DNA from: Tissierellia bacterium
Lineage (GTDB): Bacteria; Bacillota; Clostridia; Tissierellales; Peptoniphilaceae
Assembly (NCBI GenBank): GCA_030538075.1
Contig: JAUNUQ010000021.1
Coordinates: 1 to 44,285 of the forward strand
Reading direction: 5' to 3'
Length of the DNA: 44,285 nucleotides
Part shown: in pieces, positions 35,031-44,250 of the stretch
Position numbering within the stretch: position 1 is the stretch's first letter
Layout: each line of letters starts with the position of its first letter
Position numbers and translations under genes: made by a program
Notes under the pieces: generated by a model
What the model saw: the letters and a program-made list of their open reading frames with translations, nothing else
The model's database searches: none
Told to the model about the DNA's origin: nothing

Positions 35031-35456
35031 GTATGTAGAAAATCTGGGATTAATTCAATATCTCTGATTTGACAAAAACAATAATAGAATGATGCGCTAT
35101 TGTAGATTGAGAGTCTAGTTACTAAATTAGTTAACGGTAGTAGATGAACAGTTGAGAGACTCAAGAGCGGACGATATCATTTGATTGAATAATTTGTCAG
35201 TACCCTTCTTGGATTTTAATAGTTCAAGGGGACTACTAGCTATAAGTGATAACGCCACACAATGGCTTTTAAAAATGAAACTAATCAGCTCATAAATCCT
35301 AGTTACTAGTATTAACATACAGGAATTATAGAAACATTTACAAGTAAAATGCTAATCATTGAGCTTTTTGTGAAGTTTTCGCCTATAATATAAATATGTG
35401 ATGTCGAAGCAAGTAATCCCATAGTTTTGGGATTAGAATAATGATATGGAGGAAAT
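35031..35456. other. AT-rich junction and upstream region of the island regulator
   Basis: About 425 nt without a convincing gene. A 63-codon minus-strand frame (35127-35318) has no ribosome binding site and no recognisable family. TATAAT at 35384-35389 is a likely -10 box for the activator gene; its -35 is weak. TATGGAGGA before 35457 is the ribosome binding site. Confidence 0.5.
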
Positions 35457-36869
35457 ATGGACGTAGATGGCAAAGGTATTCTTATTAATTGTATTAACCT
35501 TGATGGAACTTATGATATGACACAACTATACAAACTTGTATTAGATCTCACGCGAACGCAGGTAACGGTTGCAGATGGGAAAGGAGTATTTAGGTTTATC
35601 AATAAAGCGTGTGAAGAGTATTTTGGCGTGAAAGAAGAGGATATGATCAATCACAGTGGATTTGAGCTAGAGAAAAACGGAGTTTTTGATATATCCGCAA
35701 CTGCGGAAGTAGTACGTACAAATGATAGAGTTCGCTTTATTCAAAAAACTGGCTCAGGTAAAATTCTCTTAGTTACAGGATACCCAATCTATAATCAACA
35801 AGGAGAACGGATAAGTATCATTAATATATCAGCAGATATCACTGAAACAGAGACTTTGAAGAAAGAACTTGAAGAATCACAAAACTTATTAAGCTGGTAC
35901 AAAAATGAAGTACGCTTACGTGAATATTCTGATACACAGATCCATTCTACAAATAATCCTAAGATGCTTAAAATATATGAAACATTACGTCGTGTCGCAA
36001 ATACGGATATTCTCATCACTTTTCTAGGGAAAACTGGAGTTGGAAAAAGCTATTTGGCAAACTATGTACATAATATCAGCGAACGCAAGGATGATTCCTT
36101 CATAACTATAAACTGTAGCGCAATACCAGAAAATCTTTTAGAAAGTGAATTATTTGGCTACGTGAAAGGGGCGTTTACAGGAGCTTCTAATAAAGGTAAG
36201 ATTGGAATTTTTGAATTAGCAAAGAATGGTACAGTGTTTTTGGACGAAATCGGTGACTTACCGATGGGTTTACAAGCGAAACTCTTATATGCGATAGAAG
36301 AAAAGAAGTTTATGAAAATAGGTGACACAAAAGAGACTGTATTTAATGCTAGGTTAATTGTAGCAACAAACAAAGATCTTGTTCAGATGGTTGATGATGG
36401 TTCTTTTAGAGATGATTTGTTTTATAGATTAAATGTACTACCCATTGATATTCCTCCGCTAAATGAACGAAAAGAAGATTTACCTCAGATTATTAAAAGA
36501 TTAGAAGTAGAAATTAATGAAAAATACAAAACTTTCAAAATATTTGATGAGTCTGCATATGATTCGTTAATGTCTTACGATTACCCTGGTAATCTGCGTG
36601 AATTAAGAAATCTCATTGAAAGGTCAATTATTACCTCCGTCGAAAATATAATATCAGGCAAGAACATAACACCACTTTTGAGAAAAAATACTACGAACTC
36701 GAATAGTCTTACTGATGAGATCGTTCCAATGAGAGTGGCAGTTGAAAGGACAGAAAAAAAATTATTAGAATTAGCAAAAGAAAAGTACGGTTCGACGAGA
36801 AAGATGGCTGAAGTTTTAGAATTAGATCAATCTACAATCGTAAAAAAGCAAAAGAAGTACTTTGAATGA
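35457..36869 (+). CDS. Sigma-54-dependent PAS-AAA-Fis transcriptional activator
   Basis: A 470-residue enhancer-binding protein. A PAS domain occupies about residues 20-135. The AAA+ domain has Walker A GKTGVGKS (191-198), the sigma-54 contact loop GAFTGA (238-243), Walker B GTVFLDEIGDL and the arginine-finger region FRDDLFYRLNVLP. The C-terminal helix-turn-helix reads STRKMAEVLELDQSTIVKK. There is no receiver domain, so a small molecule or partner probably acts through the PAS domain. It is AT-rich like the genes that follow and most likely drives the sigma-54 promoter at 36976 through the paired sites at its own 3' end. Confidence 0.94.
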   Translation: MDVDGKGILINCINLDGTYDMTQLYKLVLDLTRTQVTVADGKGVFRFINKACEEYFGVKEEDMINHSGFELEKNGVFDISATAEVVRTNDRVRFIQKTGSGKILLVTGYPIYNQQGERISIINISADITETETLKKELEESQNLLSWYKNEVRLREYSDTQIHSTNNPKMLKIYETLRRVANTDILITFLGKTGVGKSYLANYVHNISERKDDSFITINCSAIPENLLESELFGYVKGAFTGASNKGKIGIFELAKNGTVFLDEIGDLPMGLQAKLLYAIEEKKFMKIGDTKETVFNARLIVATNKDLVQMVDDGSFRDDLFYRLNVLPIDIPPLNERKEDLPQIIKRLEVEINEKYKTFKIFDESAYDSLMSYDYPGNLRELRNLIERSIITSVENIISGKNITPLLRKNTTNSNSLTDEIVPMRVAVERTEKKLLELAKEKYGSTRKMAEVLELDQSTIVKKQKKYFE

Positions 36870-36905
36870 TGAAAAATATCATCGAGTGATGAAAAATATC
36901 ATCGA
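36868..36905. promoter_or_regulatory. Tandem palindromic activator sites (UAS)
   Basis: Two identical 18-bp sites, 36868-36885 and 36888-36905, each with the palindrome GATGA-N6-TCATC. They are spaced exactly 20 bp apart (about two helical turns, same DNA face) and lie about 70-110 bp before the sigma-54 promoter, the usual place for enhancer sites. The first overlaps the stop codon of the activator gene. Confidence 0.75.
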
Positions 36906-36974
36906 TAATTTGGTTTTCCAATGAAAATACTGATTTATATCTGAATATATGACGCTTGTATACTCAAATATATT

Positions 36975-36990
36975 TGGCATAGTTATTGCT
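36975..36990 (+). promoter_or_regulatory. Sigma-54 (-24/-12) promoter of the hydantoinase operon
   Basis: TTGGCAT followed by AGTTA and TTGCT gives GG at 36976-36977 and GC at 36988-36989 with exactly 10 bp between, matching the TTGGCAC-N5-TTGCW consensus closely. The transcript would start near 37001, about 46 nt before the hydantoinase start. Confidence 0.82.
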
Positions 36991-37046
36991 TATATATTAA
37001 GTGCAAGCGTTTTTCTCTTGTCTCAAAAAATTGAAAGGAGGAAGAA

Positions 37047-38435
37047 ATGATGAAGATTATTAAAGGTGGAACGGTAGTGACAACCGAAAGTGAGTTTAAG
37101 GCAGATGTACTAATCCAGGATGGGAAAATTGTTGCTGTAGGAAGGGGGCTGTCAGATGAAGGAGCGGAAGTGATCAATGCTAGCGAGATGTTTGTTATGC
37201 CAGGTGGCATAGATCAGCACGTGCATTTTTCTTTCGAGTTTAAAGGAGAGAAGGTAAGGGGGTTTGAAACATCAAATGCAGCAGCACTAGGTGGAACTAC
37301 AACGGTAATTGAGTTTGTCAATCAAGAAAAAGGAAAAGGATTGATAGATACGATTGAGGATTATAAAAAAGAGAATGCTGAAGGCATAGCGATGGTTGAC
37401 TATTCTTTCCACGCTGTTATTACCGATCCAAGTGATCATGTATATGAGGAAATCTCAAAGTTACCAGAGATGGGCTATCCATCAATTAAGCTTTTTATGG
37501 CTTATAAAGGATTATTTTTTCATGCTGATGATGATGTCATAGCAAAGTCAATGGCAGTTGCGAAGAAACATGGTGTAACGATGATGGTACATGCAGAGAA
37601 CGCTGACTTGATTGATTATTTACAAAGGGAATGCGTGGAGGCAGGAAATACATCCCCTTATTATCATGCTATTTCAAGACCACCCATCGTAGAAATTGAG
37701 GCAACAGAGCGAGCGATCAATATTGCTAAAATGACGGGAACTCCGCTCTATGTAGTTCATGTAAGTACTACTGGAGCTGTCGATGCAATAAAAGCAGCTA
37801 AGGTTAAGGGGGTACCAATTTACGGAGAGACTTGTACCCATTATCTCACCTTAGATAAAGAGAACTTAGCAAGATCAGATTTTGAGGGAGCAAAGTATGT
37901 TTGTTCTCCTGCTCTCAGGGATAAGGCGGATCGAGAATATCTCTGGGAATCAGTAAAAAAGGGATGGCTTAACGCAATAAGCTCTGATCACTGTGGATTT
38001 GATTGGAAAAAACAGAAGCATATGGGAATTAATGATTTTCGGGATATTCCAAATGGTGCACCTGGGATGGAGAATAGATTATCAATCCTATGGACCTACG
38101 GAGTTGAAAAGGGGAAAATTAGTCGTTCAAAGCTTGTAGAATTATTCTCTACTAATCCTGCAATGAATAATGGATTAGACCATATTAAGGGGAGTATAGA
38201 AGTAGGACACCATGCTGATATCGTAATTTACAATCCGAAAGGAACGTATAAGATTACGAATGATAATAGTCTACAAGGCACTGACTATAATTCTTACGAA
38301 GGTTTTGAACAAAAAGGAAGAGTAGAGACCGTTTTACTTAGAGGAGATATTATTGTAAAAGATAATAAATTCATCGGACAGCCAGGACAAGGACAATTTA
38401 CTAAGTGCAAAGCCTATGGCTTGGTATATCGATAG
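37047..38435 (+). CDS. D-hydantoinase / dihydropyrimidinase family cyclic amidohydrolase
   Basis: A 462-residue amidohydrolase with the complete binuclear metal site: His58 and His60 (DQHVHF), the carboxylated Lys148 (SIKLFMAYKG), His182 (MVHAEN), His238 (VVHVS) and Asp314 (SSDHCG). It opens cyclic ureides such as hydantoins or dihydropyrimidines to N-carbamoyl acids in the cytoplasm. No ATP-binding segment is present, unlike the ATP-driven N-methylhydantoinases of aerobes. It is first behind the sigma-54 promoter; the M20 hydrolase that could take its product is next. Candidate substrates are N-methylhydantoin, hydantoin, dihydrouracil. Confidence 0.9.
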   Translation: MMKIIKGGTVVTTESEFKADVLIQDGKIVAVGRGLSDEGAEVINASEMFVMPGGIDQHVHFSFEFKGEKVRGFETSNAAALGGTTTVIEFVNQEKGKGLIDTIEDYKKENAEGIAMVDYSFHAVITDPSDHVYEEISKLPEMGYPSIKLFMAYKGLFFHADDDVIAKSMAVAKKHGVTMMVHAENADLIDYLQRECVEAGNTSPYYHAISRPPIVEIEATERAINIAKMTGTPLYVVHVSTTGAVDAIKAAKVKGVPIYGETCTHYLTLDKENLARSDFEGAKYVCSPALRDKADREYLWESVKKGWLNAISSDHCGFDWKKQKHMGINDFRDIPNGAPGMENRLSILWTYGVEKGKISRSKLVELFSTNPAMNNGLDHIKGSIEVGHHADIVIYNPKGTYKITNDNSLQGTDYNSYEGFEQKGRVETVLLRGDIIVKDNKFIGQPGQGQFTKCKAYGLVYR

Positions 38436-38848
38436 TTAATCATACGAAGGATACCTTTTCTATGATGACTAGATCCTATTTATCCTATTGTGTGAAGATA
38501 AGCTAAAAGTACTAGAAATATGAGTACATGAATGTCATATAAAAGTGTATTCACAAATACATAAAGTGCTAAATTATGTCTCAGTAAACGGCGCTAAAAT
38601 ATCGACATTGAATACACGTATGGGTTAGAGATAGGAGAGCTCGGTAACTTGTTATTTATAAACGCGAGAAAGCATATGATATCAAACGAAGACATATCTT
38701 ATCACCTTCTTTAATCAGAATCGGCTGATTATTAATAGTACTGAGTAACCAAAGCACAGCATAATTCGGTGTAAGTTACAAATATCTGACGACTTTAATA
38801 TTTAGTGTATTGGTTTGTAATCAGCGCCAAACACAAGAGAGGTAAACT
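38436..38848 (+). other. AT-rich gap inside the catabolic island
   Basis: About 413 nt with no credible gene and no clear terminator. A GG-N10-GC spacing at 38812-38825 does not match the sigma-54 consensus otherwise. The gap may hold gene remnants or an unrecognised promoter. AGAGAGGT before 38849 is the ribosome binding site of the next gene. Confidence 0.45.
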
Positions 38849-40078
38849 ATGAAAATAAACGACGATAGACTGCAGGAAAACTTTGATGTCATAACATCTA
38901 TCTCTGCTACTGATATTGGATGTACAAGGCTATCTTACAGTTACGAAGATCAGCAAGTACGCAATATTTTGATAAAGAAAATGACTACATTGGGTTTGTT
39001 AATTTCCATTGATGGTGTAGGCAATATCAGAGGGAAATATTCACCTTCTAATGCTAAAGGGAAATCATTATTAATCGGATCACATATAGATACGGTAGTA
39101 CAAGGAGGGAAATATGATGGCTTAATGGGTACCTTATCATCTTTAGAGGTAATTACTACGATCGTAGAGAGCGATATTAATTTAAAAAAACCATTGGAAA
39201 TAATTGTTTTTGCAGAAGAGGAAGGATCAAACTTTGGAAGTACAATGCTTGGAAGTAAATTCTTAGCTGGCGACTTAACTTATCATGAGTTAGAAAATAT
39301 GAAGAACTTCGATGGAGTACCTGCCATTAGAATTATGCAAGAAGCTGGAATGAAGCCTAATATAGATACTGTCCAAGAGATGGATGATTCTGCAGATATG
39401 ATGCTGGAGTACCATGTCGAACAAGGAGGTGTTCTGGAAGATGAAAATCGATCAATAGGCATAGTAGAAGCGATTGCTGGTATGCAAACCATGAAAGTAT
39501 CGGTAATTGGTCAATCAAATCATGCAGGTACAACTCCAATGCATCTTAGAAAAGATCCATTAGTCACTGCAAGTAAGATCATTCATAGAATATCGACCCT
39601 TCCTAATGTGTATGGGGGAGAAAAAACTGTTATGACTGTTGGAAAAGTTCTTGTCGAGCCAAATGGAAGCAATGTAATTCCATCAAAAGTCGAGTTTTAT
39701 GTGGATATTAGAGATGTAATAAAGGAGAAGATTGAGAATACTTATCAGCGGCTATCTGAATACATTTATTCAACTTGTGCAAATGCAAAGCTAATATGTT
39801 ATATAGAAAAGGCAGGTGAATCTAAACCAGTCCAATGCTCAGAAAAATTAAGAAGTTTAATAGAAATGTCCGCTAGAAACAATGATTTACCTTATATATG
39901 TATGAATAGCGGTGCTGTACATGATTGTGCTATGCTAGCAAAAAAACTAGAGATTGGAATGATCTTTGTTCCTAGCAGGAATGGAATTAGTCACAATCCT
40001 GATGAATTCACTGAGTGGGAAGATGTTGTTATGGGTGCGAATCTGCTTTTAGATGTAGTACTAGAATTAACACAATAA
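38849..40078 (+). CDS. M20-family N-carbamoyl amino acid hydrolase (AllC/HyuC-like)
   Basis: A 409-residue zinc hydrolase of the allantoate amidohydrolase / N-carbamoyl-L-amino acid hydrolase / beta-ureidopropionase group. SHIDTVVQGGKYDGLMG supplies His79 and Asp90 as metal ligands, FAEEEGSNFG the general base and ligand pair, EYHVEQGGVLE a third histidine, and SHNPDEF the last. It removes the carbamoyl group from an N-carbamoyl acid, releasing ammonia, CO2 and an amino acid. Following a hydantoinase, it is the natural second step; N-carbamoylsarcosine is one candidate substrate. Confidence 0.9.
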   Translation: MKINDDRLQENFDVITSISATDIGCTRLSYSYEDQQVRNILIKKMTTLGLLISIDGVGNIRGKYSPSNAKGKSLLIGSHIDTVVQGGKYDGLMGTLSSLEVITTIVESDINLKKPLEIIVFAEEEGSNFGSTMLGSKFLAGDLTYHELENMKNFDGVPAIRIMQEAGMKPNIDTVQEMDDSADMMLEYHVEQGGVLEDENRSIGIVEAIAGMQTMKVSVIGQSNHAGTTPMHLRKDPLVTASKIIHRISTLPNVYGGEKTVMTVGKVLVEPNGSNVIPSKVEFYVDIRDVIKEKIENTYQRLSEYIYSTCANAKLICYIEKAGESKPVQCSEKLRSLIEMSARNNDLPYICMNSGAVHDCAMLAKKLEIGMIFVPSRNGISHNPDEFTEWEDVVMGANLLLDVVLELTQ

Positions 40079-40440
40079 AGTAACAATAGTAAAGACATTC
40101 AATTATTGCTATAAGGAGAAGGGCTAGAACTTCATATACCAGAACAAGAGTCGTCAGCTTCAAATCACTTACAAAGATAATAGCAGGAAATTCTTGATGA
40201 ATAGCTTCTGCTAGGATGGTACGTATAAGATAACAAGCTGATAGATGTTTACCAATGAATAAGCAGCATAAAGCTTATTTGTATACAGTGAGTGAATGAT
40301 AAATAGGTTGATATCAGCATAACCGATTGTTTTGGTTTTCGAAGGATATGTACATGAAATATTCTTATCAAGAAACCCGATCACTTCAATGATCTTGAGG
40401 TACTTGAACAAGTTAGAAAAATTAACAAGGAGAGAATACA
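40079..40440 (+). other. AT-rich gap before the permease gene
   Basis: About 362 nt with no supported gene. A minus-strand 76-codon frame (40211-40441) has no family match by eye. An inverted repeat GATCA-N6-TGATC at 40379-40394 has the same geometry as the activator sites at 36868-36905 but different outer bases. AAGGAG before 40441 is the ribosome binding site. Confidence 0.4.
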
Positions 40441-41820
40441 ATGACTACAAATGGTAAAGGGAAAGATCAAAATAATAAAAACGACGATTTAAACTATTTG
40501 CATGAAGAAAAGAAAAATTCAGAGGACAATGCTGGGGTATATCCTCTGGAACATGTTCCTTTAGAAGCGAAAAAAAATTTTTTTCCAATATTATCTATTC
40601 TTTTGGGATTTACATTCTTTAGCCCAACAATTATTGCTGGGGCAACTATTGGGAGCAACTTTGATATGAGTACGTTATTACTCATATGCCTTGCTGGCAA
40701 TTTGGTTTTGGGGGTTTATGGAGGATTATTATGCAAGATCGGCGCAAGTACTGGATTAGGAGCGGTCATGCTCTCGAGATATACATTGGGCAGGGTAGGA
40801 GTTAAGTGGGCAGATCTTCTACTAGGGGGAACTGAATTAGGATGGTATGCAGTAAATGCGAATTTTATCGGGGGCCTTTATGCTGAGGCATTAGGGCAGC
40901 CAGACAAGGTAGTTCTTTGGACTGTGATATGGGGTGTAGTTATGGCCATCACTGCAATTTATGGGTTTAAAGCAGTTTCAATTATTGCATATGCATCTTT
41001 ACCAATGATTGTAGTGCTAGTCGGTTTAATGCCAATTTTAGCAGTTAAAGAGGTGGGAAGCTTAAGTGCAATATTTGAGATTTCTGCTGTATCAAGAGAC
41101 ATGAGTGTATCTACAGCAATGACAATGATAATGGGGACGTTTGCTGCAGGAGCAACCCAAGCGAACAATTGGTCGAAGTTTAATAGAACAGGTAAAGAAG
41201 GTTTTTGGGCAGGTTTTATTGCATTTTTTGTTGGTAATGCTTTAATGATTCTTGTTGGTATGATTGCCGCAATAGCTTTTCAAAAAAGTGATATTACTGT
41301 TATTTTCAAAGATATGGGAATTCTATGGTTGGCGATCATTATTTTGACATTTAACATCTGGAGTACTAATAATGCTGGAGCATCGGCTGTAGGTTTTGCA
41401 GCATCAGAGTTTTTTGGAAAAGATCGGTATCGTATGTACATTACTGTAGGAATAGGAGCAGCGATTGTTCTTGGTGCTTCTGGAGTTTACGCATACTTTA
41501 TACCTTTTTTAGTGATGTTGGGAACTGTAATACCGCCACTGGGTGGAACAATTATTGGAGATTATTTTTTTACATGGAAAGGGAGACTTCCCAAAATTGA
41601 ATATGTGGAGAGCTTTAAGCTCTTTCGAATATCGACCGTAGTATCCTATATACTAGGAGTATTAGTTTCTATAATAACAAATACTATCAATTGGGGAATG
41701 CCTTCTCTTCAAGGGATTATTGTATCAGCTTTGTGTGTACCAGTGATAAATATTATTCTAAAAAAAGTTGGGATAAATGATACACACGAAATCAAAACCA
41801 ATCCTGAGTTTACTGACTAA
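40441..41820 (+). CDS. NCS1-family permease, CodB-like
   Basis: A 459-residue integral membrane protein with about twelve predicted helices after a 40-residue polar N-terminus. FFSPTIIAGATIG, LGGTELGWYAVNANF, GATQANNWSKFNR and VIPPLGGTIIGDYFF match the cytosine permease branch of the NCS1 nucleobase-cation symporters. It should bring a cytosine-like ring compound into the cell with a cation. It directly precedes the CodA-like deaminase, so both probably act on the same compound. CodB-like proteins accept cytosine, isoguanine and probably creatinine; which one is not visible. Confidence 0.9.
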   Translation: MTTNGKGKDQNNKNDDLNYLHEEKKNSEDNAGVYPLEHVPLEAKKNFFPILSILLGFTFFSPTIIAGATIGSNFDMSTLLLICLAGNLVLGVYGGLLCKIGASTGLGAVMLSRYTLGRVGVKWADLLLGGTELGWYAVNANFIGGLYAEALGQPDKVVLWTVIWGVVMAITAIYGFKAVSIIAYASLPMIVVLVGLMPILAVKEVGSLSAIFEISAVSRDMSVSTAMTMIMGTFAAGATQANNWSKFNRTGKEGFWAGFIAFFVGNALMILVGMIAAIAFQKSDITVIFKDMGILWLAIIILTFNIWSTNNAGASAVGFAASEFFGKDRYRMYITVGIGAAIVLGASGVYAYFIPFLVMLGTVIPPLGGTIIGDYFFTWKGRLPKIEYVESFKLFRISTVVSYILGVLVSIITNTINWGMPSLQGIIVSALCVPVINIILKKVGINDTHEIKTNPEFTD

Positions 41821-41865
41821 GCGTTGAACCGTCAAGAGATTATTTATTCGATAGGAGGATAGAAA

Positions 41866-43164
41866 ATGGATTTAGTTATACGTAATGCATGTTTACGTGG
41901 TAAAGATGGACTTTGGGATATTGCTGTGGAGAATAAAAAATTCGCTGCGATTCTACCAAAGATTCTTGGTAATGGAAAAAAAGAAATAGACGCTCAAGGA
42001 AATCTTATGTTACCACCTTTTGGAGACCCACATCTACATCTAGATGCAGTACTTTGCTCTGGTGAACCCAGATATAATATGTCAGGTGGCCTTTTAGAAG
42101 GGATTCAAATATGGGGCGAGCGAAAAAAATATCATAACAAGGAAATGATACGCCATAATGCGTTGGAGGTTATTAAGTGGGAAGTTGCTCATGGTGTACT
42201 GCACATTCGTGGACATCTAGACGCTACAGATCCCCATTTACTGGGATTAGAGACACTATTAGAAATAAAAGATCAAGTTAAGGATATTGTTAACCTACAA
42301 TTGTCTGCTTTTCCTCAAGACGGAATATTTACTAATCCAAACGGAGCAGCGCAATTAGAAAAATGTTTAAAAATGGGTGCGGACTGTGTAGGAGGGGCGC
42401 CTCATTTGGAGATGACATATTTAGATGGTGTTAGGGACATCCAATTTGTATTTGATCTAGCAGAGAAATATGATCGCATCGTAGATATTCATGTAGATGA
42501 GACCGCGGATGGTAATTCGCGATTCATTGAGTACATGTGCAAAGAAGCAGTTAGCAGAGGAATGGAGGGACTAGTATCAGCAAGCCATATTACGGCAATG
42601 GATCAGTATAATAATGATTATGCATTCAAAATTATTGGCAATTTAAAGCGGGCCGATATTAATGTAATTACTAATCCTACTTCAAACTCTGCATGTGAAA
42701 ATAGGTTAGAAGGGTATCCTAAACATCGTGCTTTAGCCCGCGTTAATGACCTTTTAGAACGAGGAGTAAATGTAACTATAGCTAATGATAGTGTTATGAA
42801 TCCGTGGCATATATTAGGACAAAGCAATCTTTTGCATACTGCCAATTTACTTGCGCATTATGGACATATGAATGGATTTACACAGATAAAGAAGATGATT
42901 GATATGATAACATACAATAGCGCAAAGACTTTCTTGATACAAGATGATTATGGTATTGATGTAGGGAAAAATGCGGATTTTATTGTACTGGATGCGAAGA
43001 ATGAAATAGATGCAGTAAGACTGTGTAGCGAGTGTCTTTATGTGGTAAAAGAGGGAAAGATAATTGTAGAAACCATACCAGCAAAACGCTCATTGCATTT
43101 TAGAGAAGATGTCGAGCTAGTTGATATGAAGATAAAGCCATATCCCAGTAAAGTTAAATTCTAG
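41866..43164 (+). CDS. CodA-like cytosine/creatinine deaminase, Asp314-to-Ser variant
   Basis: A 432-residue amidohydrolase that aligns with E. coli CodA at a constant offset of five residues: His56 and His58 (PHLHLD), Gln151 (AFPQDG), His209 and Glu212 (DIHVDE), His241 (ASHITAM), Asp308 and Trp314 (ANDSVMNPWH). All metal and catalytic residues are kept. The residue equal to E. coli Asp314, which lines the substrate pocket, is Ser309, and the His before the Asp pair is Asn307. The enzyme should deaminate a cytosine-like ring; creatinine to N-methylhydantoin would suit the hydantoinase and carbamoyl hydrolase beside it. AGGAGG precedes the ATG. Confidence 0.88.
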   Translation: MDLVIRNACLRGKDGLWDIAVENKKFAAILPKILGNGKKEIDAQGNLMLPPFGDPHLHLDAVLCSGEPRYNMSGGLLEGIQIWGERKKYHNKEMIRHNALEVIKWEVAHGVLHIRGHLDATDPHLLGLETLLEIKDQVKDIVNLQLSAFPQDGIFTNPNGAAQLEKCLKMGADCVGGAPHLEMTYLDGVRDIQFVFDLAEKYDRIVDIHVDETADGNSRFIEYMCKEAVSRGMEGLVSASHITAMDQYNNDYAFKIIGNLKRADINVITNPTSNSACENRLEGYPKHRALARVNDLLERGVNVTIANDSVMNPWHILGQSNLLHTANLLAHYGHMNGFTQIKKMIDMITYNSAKTFLIQDDYGIDVGKNADFIVLDAKNEIDAVRLCSECLYVVKEGKIIVETIPAKRSLHFREDVELVDMKIKPYPSKVKF

Positions 43165-43208
43165 ATTTATTGAAACGGACAGGTTACACCGAATAGGACA
43201 ACTAATTG

Positions 43209-43254
43209 TAAGACCCCTTCGTGGTAGAATAGAATTAAGCACGGAGGGGTCTTA
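43209..43254 (+). repeat. 15-bp inverted repeat hairpin
   Basis: TAAGACCCCTTCGTG (43209-43223) pairs with CACGGAGGGGTCTTA (43240-43254) with one wobble pair. No T tract follows. It is part of the insertion element's 5' region, and may also stop transcripts coming from the deaminase gene. Confidence 0.65.
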
Positions 43255-43306
43255 AGAGCTCATCGCATCCAACCTACAACTAGTAATTTTTAGAGTAGAT
43301 CATAGC

Positions 43307-43535
43307 CTTTACAATGCTGGAAAATCCATAAATCACTTGTCTTATGAATACGGACCAAAGGCCACAACGATCGACCATTGGGTGAGGAATTACAACCAAA
43401 GGGGTTCCTTTAAGAGGAGCAATCCTCTATCGGAATCGGAAAATGAACGCATTAAACTGCGTAAAAGAAAATTGAACTGGAGATGAAGAATGAGCTTTTA
43501 AAGCAAGTGGCGCTGATTCTGGGACGAGGGGAGAG
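43307..43535 (+). pseudogene. IS3-family orfA remnant
   Basis: The frame from about 43307 reads YNAGKSINHLSYEYGP and TIDHWVRNYNQRGSFK, a typical IS3 orfA helix-turn-helix, then ENERIKLRKRK and a stop at 43484. The family's next segment, ELEMKNELLKQVALILGRG, continues in another frame from 43474. This shows a frameshift within the leucine-zipper region. No start codon is evident. Confidence 0.75.
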
Positions 43536-43599
43536 CTTATCCTTTCAATTCAGGGAGAGTATTGTATCTGCGCCATGTGTCGCTTACTCTGGATTCATA

Positions 43600-44250
43600 G
43601 CAGCCTCCTCTGCTGGCGAATGAAACAACAATTTACCACCAAATCCGATCTGTCTTGTCCGCTCGTCTTAAAAGCTTCGCCCGGAGTAAACGGGTCTTTG
43701 GTGCTCGAAAAATCAAAGCGAAACTCGATGTCAATGGTTCTGTATCTACTGATGAAAAACCCGTCGAAATCTTTAGGTAAACGACTGCGAAAGCGTCTAT
43801 ACCAAGAAATAATATCGTGCGTATTAAACTGTGATTAAGGAGAGTCTGATTCTAAACCATGTGAATCGAAGTTTTGATCAGCGAAGACCGCTTAAAGTGT
43901 TCGCCTCTGACTTTACGTATATCAGGGTTCAAAACAGTGGGCACTACTTGTGTCCACCCTAGGACCTCTACAAACGGGACATCATCGGTTGGTCAATTGG
44001 GGTCAAAAAGAATGGAGAATTGATAAAGCAAGCATTTCTCACGAGTGAATACAACCTCAAAGACTTCCAAATGTTCCACACAGATCGAGGTAGCGAGTTA
44101 AAATCAGCTGCTGAAAGACATATTGGTAAGCTCCTCCTGTGTACGTTCATTGAGCAGTAAGAGGTGTCATTATGACAATGCGGTTGCCGAATCCTTACAT
44201 CATGTGATCAAGACATAGTTTGTCTAAGGACAGGTGCTTGAAAGTGAGGA
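43600..44250 (+). pseudogene. IS3-family orfB (DDE transposase) remnant
   Basis: Fragments in different frames give RSKRVFGARKIKAKL (N-terminal helix-turn-helix) and then a stop. Next comes FASDFTYIRVQNSGHYLC with the first catalytic Asp, a TAG, and DLYKRDIIGWSIGVKKNGEL. HTDRGSELKSA carries the second Asp, and after another shift HYDNAVAESLHHVIK carries the Glu. The order is that of an IS150-group integrase core. At least three interruptions make it non-functional. Confidence 0.78.

Noticed and set aside
35127-35318. A 63-codon minus-strand frame at the island junction
   Set aside because: No start signal, no family resemblance, and it lies in decayed-looking AT-rich DNA.
38812-38825. GG-N10-GC as a sigma-54 promoter for the M20 hydrolase
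   Set aside because: Only the spacing matches; the surrounding bases do not fit TTGGCAC and TTGC, and the transcript would start at the ribosome binding site.
40379-40394. GATCA-N6-TGATC as a third activator site
   Set aside because: Same geometry as the sites at 36868-36905 but the fourth base of each arm is swapped and there is no sigma-54 promoter nearby; kept only as a note.
40211-40441. A 76-codon minus-strand frame before the permease
   Set aside because: No ribosome binding site and no recognisable family; AT-rich DNA yields such frames by chance.
43575-43838. An 87-codon plus-strand frame near the right end
   Set aside because: The transposase signature of this stretch is in a different frame; this one is a shadow.
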